Assembly (NCBI GenBank): GCA_030614035.1 | Contig: JAUWKW010000104.1 | Span: 1-5,882, forward strand | DNA length: 5,882 nt | Direction of reading: 5' to 3' | Source of the DNA: Chromatiales bacterium | Lineage (GTDB): Bacteria > Pseudomonadota > Gammaproteobacteria > Steroidobacterales > GCA-2729495 | Shown here: positions 4,201-5,882 of the stretch, piece by piece | How positions within the stretch are numbered: the first letter of the stretch is position 1 | Layout of the letters: every line of letters starts with the position of its first letter | Made by a program: the position numbers and the translations under genes | The notes under the pieces: model-generated | Told to the model about the DNA's origin: nothing | Seen by the model: the letters and a program-made list of their open reading frames with translations, nothing else | The model's database searches: none

Positions 4201-5295
4201 ATGACAAGCAAAAACCGTTCCTTCGCACTGGCCGTGATCAGCTTCGCGCTGCTTGGAACGGCTGCATGCTCCGGCGACGTCGCCGGTCCGGACCTGAAAT
4301 CGAACGCCGATGCGGGCCAGGTGCAATTTATTTCGGCCATCGATGCCGGCTGGGTGCGCGTGCTCGCTAGCGGCCAATACCGCGACATATTGAATGACCC
4401 CGCCAACGCTTCAATACCGCAGGGTGTGTTGCCGGTGGGGCGAGTCGTCAACGTTTCGGATTGCCTGCCGAATCCCGACCTGACGCCGTTCCCTGAACAT
4501 CCAACAGGTCTGCTCCAACGTGTCCTGGAGACCGGCGAGGTCAAGCGTTGCGTTATCCAGGGAGCGCCTATCGCATCGGATACAACGAACTTCATTCGTC
4601 ACTCAGAAAAACTCGAGACGGCGATTTTCGCCGAGATCGAGAAACACTACGGCGTGCAGATCAACCGCATTGATGTCGTGAGTCGCCCGCCAATCGAAAA
4701 TACGACCGAGCTGAATAACGGGTCCTGCGACTACATCAACCAGGTCAACGCGCTCGGCGGCCGGACCGAGGGCTTGCGCCGGCGAGACACCCGCCTGTTC
4801 AGTTGCACTTTAAGCGCCGGTCCGCAGTACCTGCATGTACCAACCGTCAACCGCGGCGGCGGCCTGCCCGACACCGACCACATTAAGAGCCTCGATGACC
4901 TGCTGGCCGACACCAGCATACGGATCTGTTCGGGCGGCCTGTCCACGCAGCTGGCGAACAGTTACATGCCGAATCACCAAATCGACAGCGTTTTCATTCC
5001 GGGAGATATCTCCGAGTGCGCCGAGCGAGTATTCGGAGAAGGTTTTTGCAACTGCCCACCGCCGTCCGAATCCGGCCCGGCCTGCGAACACCGTCCCAGT
5101 GACAACGTCGGCGGAGCCTGCCCGATCATCCCAGGAAATTCCACCGGCCCAATTCACGACGACATCATCATCAATCCGTTGGGAGACCTGGACGCGGCGC
5201 TGTTTGAAACCACTTATGTCGGTAAGCTGACACCGATCGACACGCGGATCGTTGCCGGCACGCCGTTGTGGGTCGCGATTAAAAGTCCGAGGTAG
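4201..5295 (+). CDS. Cys-rich lipoprotein, solute-binding-protein-like
   Basis: A 364-residue protein with a lipoprotein signal: Lys4 and Arg6, hydrophobic core FALAVISFALLG, then TAAC with lipid-carrying Cys23 (Thr at -3 is acceptable, less typical than Leu). From about 100 it resembles family-3 periplasmic solute-binding proteins: LLQRVLETGEVKRCV (104-118), a helix LETAIFAEIEKHYGV (138-152), ELNNGSCDYINQ (170-181, like the usual 'L..G..D'), RRRDTRLFSCTLS (193-205), SLDDLLADTSIRICSGGLST (230-249) and DDIIINPLGDLDA (320-332). The mature part has ten further Cys (88, 117, 176, 202, 243, 273, 283, 285, 295, 307), enough for five disulfides, with a Pro/Cys-rich insert at 283-309. It stops at about the last barrel strand, without the usual C-terminal helices. 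No permease gene is nearby, so binding or sensing rather than uptake is possible. The family call is from residue pattern only. Confidence 0.7.
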   Translation: MTSKNRSFALAVISFALLGTAACSGDVAGPDLKSNADAGQVQFISAIDAGWVRVLASGQYRDILNDPANASIPQGVLPVGRVVNVSDCLPNPDLTPFPEHPTGLLQRVLETGEVKRCVIQGAPIASDTTNFIRHSEKLETAIFAEIEKHYGVQINRIDVVSRPPIENTTELNNGSCDYINQVNALGGRTEGLRRRDTRLFSCTLSAGPQYLHVPTVNRGGGLPDTDHIKSLDDLLADTSIRICSGGLSTQLANSYMPNHQIDSVFIPGDISECAERVFGEGFCNCPPPSESGPACEHRPSDNVGGACPIIPGNSTGPIHDDIIINPLGDLDAALFETTYVGKLTPIDTRIVAGTPLWVAIKSPR

Positions 5296-5303
5296 GCATC
5301 GAC

Positions 5304-5858
5304 ATGATCACGATCATCGGTATCTCGGGCAGCCTTCGCAAAGGATCATTCAACAGTGCGTTGTTGCAGGCGGCCGTCGAGCTGGCACCGCCCGGCTGCA
5401 CGATCGAGATCGGCGACATCCACGGTATCCCGCTATATGACGGCGACGTCGAAGAAGCCACAGGCGTGCCGGTCGAGGTCACCGAGCTGCAGGATCGCAT
5501 CGCCGCGGCCGACGGCCTGCTGGTAACCACGCCGGAGTACAACAACTCGATGCCCGGTGTGTTAAAGAATGCGATCGACTGGCTGACGCGGCCGCCGAAT
5601 GAGCTACCGCGGGTTTTTCATGGCAAGCCGGTCGCGATTATCGGGGCGACGCCGGGCGGTTTCGGCACCGTGCTAAGCCAAACGGCGTGGCTGCCGGTTA
5701 TGCGTACGCTGAGTACGAAATTGTTTACCGGCAGCCGGCTGATGGTGTCGGGCGCAAACAAGGTGTTCGACGACAAAGGTCAGCTGGTCGATGACGCAGT
5801 GCGCGAACGCCTGACAGCCTACATCAATGACTTCGTCGCATTCATCGACGCACAATAA
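5304..5858 (+). CDS. NADPH-dependent FMN reductase (chromate-reductase-like flavoprotein)
   Basis: A 184-residue flavodoxin-fold protein of the NADPH-dependent FMN reductase family (YieF/ChrR-like), which transfers electrons from NAD(P)H through bound FMN to quinones, metal oxyanions, azo or nitro compounds. The motifs are intact: phosphate loop ISGSLRKGSFN (7-17), the family signature PEYNNSMPGVLKNAIDWLTR (77-96) and GATPGGFGT (114-122). Length is normal for the family. No signal peptide; cytoplasmic. It starts eight bases after the lipoprotein stop, with only a weak GAGG (5289-5292, 11-base spacer) overlapping the end of the upstream gene, so translational coupling is likely. The operon with a PNPOx-like protein suggests a shared flavin-based redox task; the natural substrate is not evident. 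A few bases follow the stop before the window ends, with no terminator seen. Confidence 0.92.
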   Translation: MITIIGISGSLRKGSFNSALLQAAVELAPPGCTIEIGDIHGIPLYDGDVEEATGVPVEVTELQDRIAAADGLLVTTPEYNNSMPGVLKNAIDWLTRPPNELPRVFHGKPVAIIGATPGGFGTVLSQTAWLPVMRTLSTKLFTGSRLMVSGANKVFDDKGQLVDDAVRERLTAYINDFVAFIDAQ

Positions 5859-5882
5859 TCGAGGCGCAATAAGAGAAAGCCG

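Noticed and set aside
3759..4595. Long minus-strand open frame (278 codons) antisense to PNPOx-2 and the lipoprotein gene
   Set aside because: It spans two well-supported plus-strand genes and their gap, shows no family motifs and is explained by GC-rich codon bias on the coding strand.

Overview
The window reads as ordinary bacterial chromosome of moderately high GC, with strong AAGGAG-type ribosome binding sites, short intergenic gaps and mixed gene orientation. The protein families (amidohydrolase-2, SDR, split-barrel FMN proteins, M23 peptidase with an added N-terminal domain) and a GGGGTCAGACCC-type intergenic hairpin fit a free-living gammaproteobacterium, perhaps an uncultivated marine or soil lineage. 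That placement is inference; there is no marker gene here. No tRNA, rRNA, CRISPR array, transposase or phage gene was seen.

Layout. Bases 1-1408 (minus strand) hold an SDR oxidoreductase with an apparent signal peptide, followed 38 bp downstream by an amidohydrolase-family protein that runs off the left edge. Bases 1409-2024 are a long gap. It contains a compact unit that looks like a real short transcript: a sigma70-like promoter, a 13-nt perfect match to the anti-Shine-Dalgarno end of 16S rRNA, a 26-codon ORF, a possible three-way-junction fold and an excellent intrinsic terminator. Bases 2025-2582 (plus) encode a PNPOx-like split-barrel flavoprotein. Bases 2631-3449 (minus) encode an M23 metallopeptidase that converges on it across a REP-like hairpin. 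Bases 3595-4149 (plus) encode a second PNPOx-like protein about 68% identical to the first by hand alignment, with a recognisably similar leader. It heads an apparent operon with a Cys-rich lipoprotein resembling a family-3 solute-binding protein (4201-5295) and an NADPH-dependent FMN reductase (5304-5858).

How the genes may work together. The right-hand operon pairs a predicted FMN-binding protein with a predicted FMN reductase and puts a surface/periplasmic binding-type lipoprotein between them, which suggests a flavin-dependent redox function with an extracytoplasmic sensing or capture component. The substrate cannot be read from sequence. The two PNPOx genes are a duplicated pair now separated by an oppositely oriented peptidase gene. 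The left-hand SDR/amidohydrolase pair is probably a separate catabolic or detoxification operon. The most unusual item is the small transcription unit at about 1594-1824, which I do not recognise.
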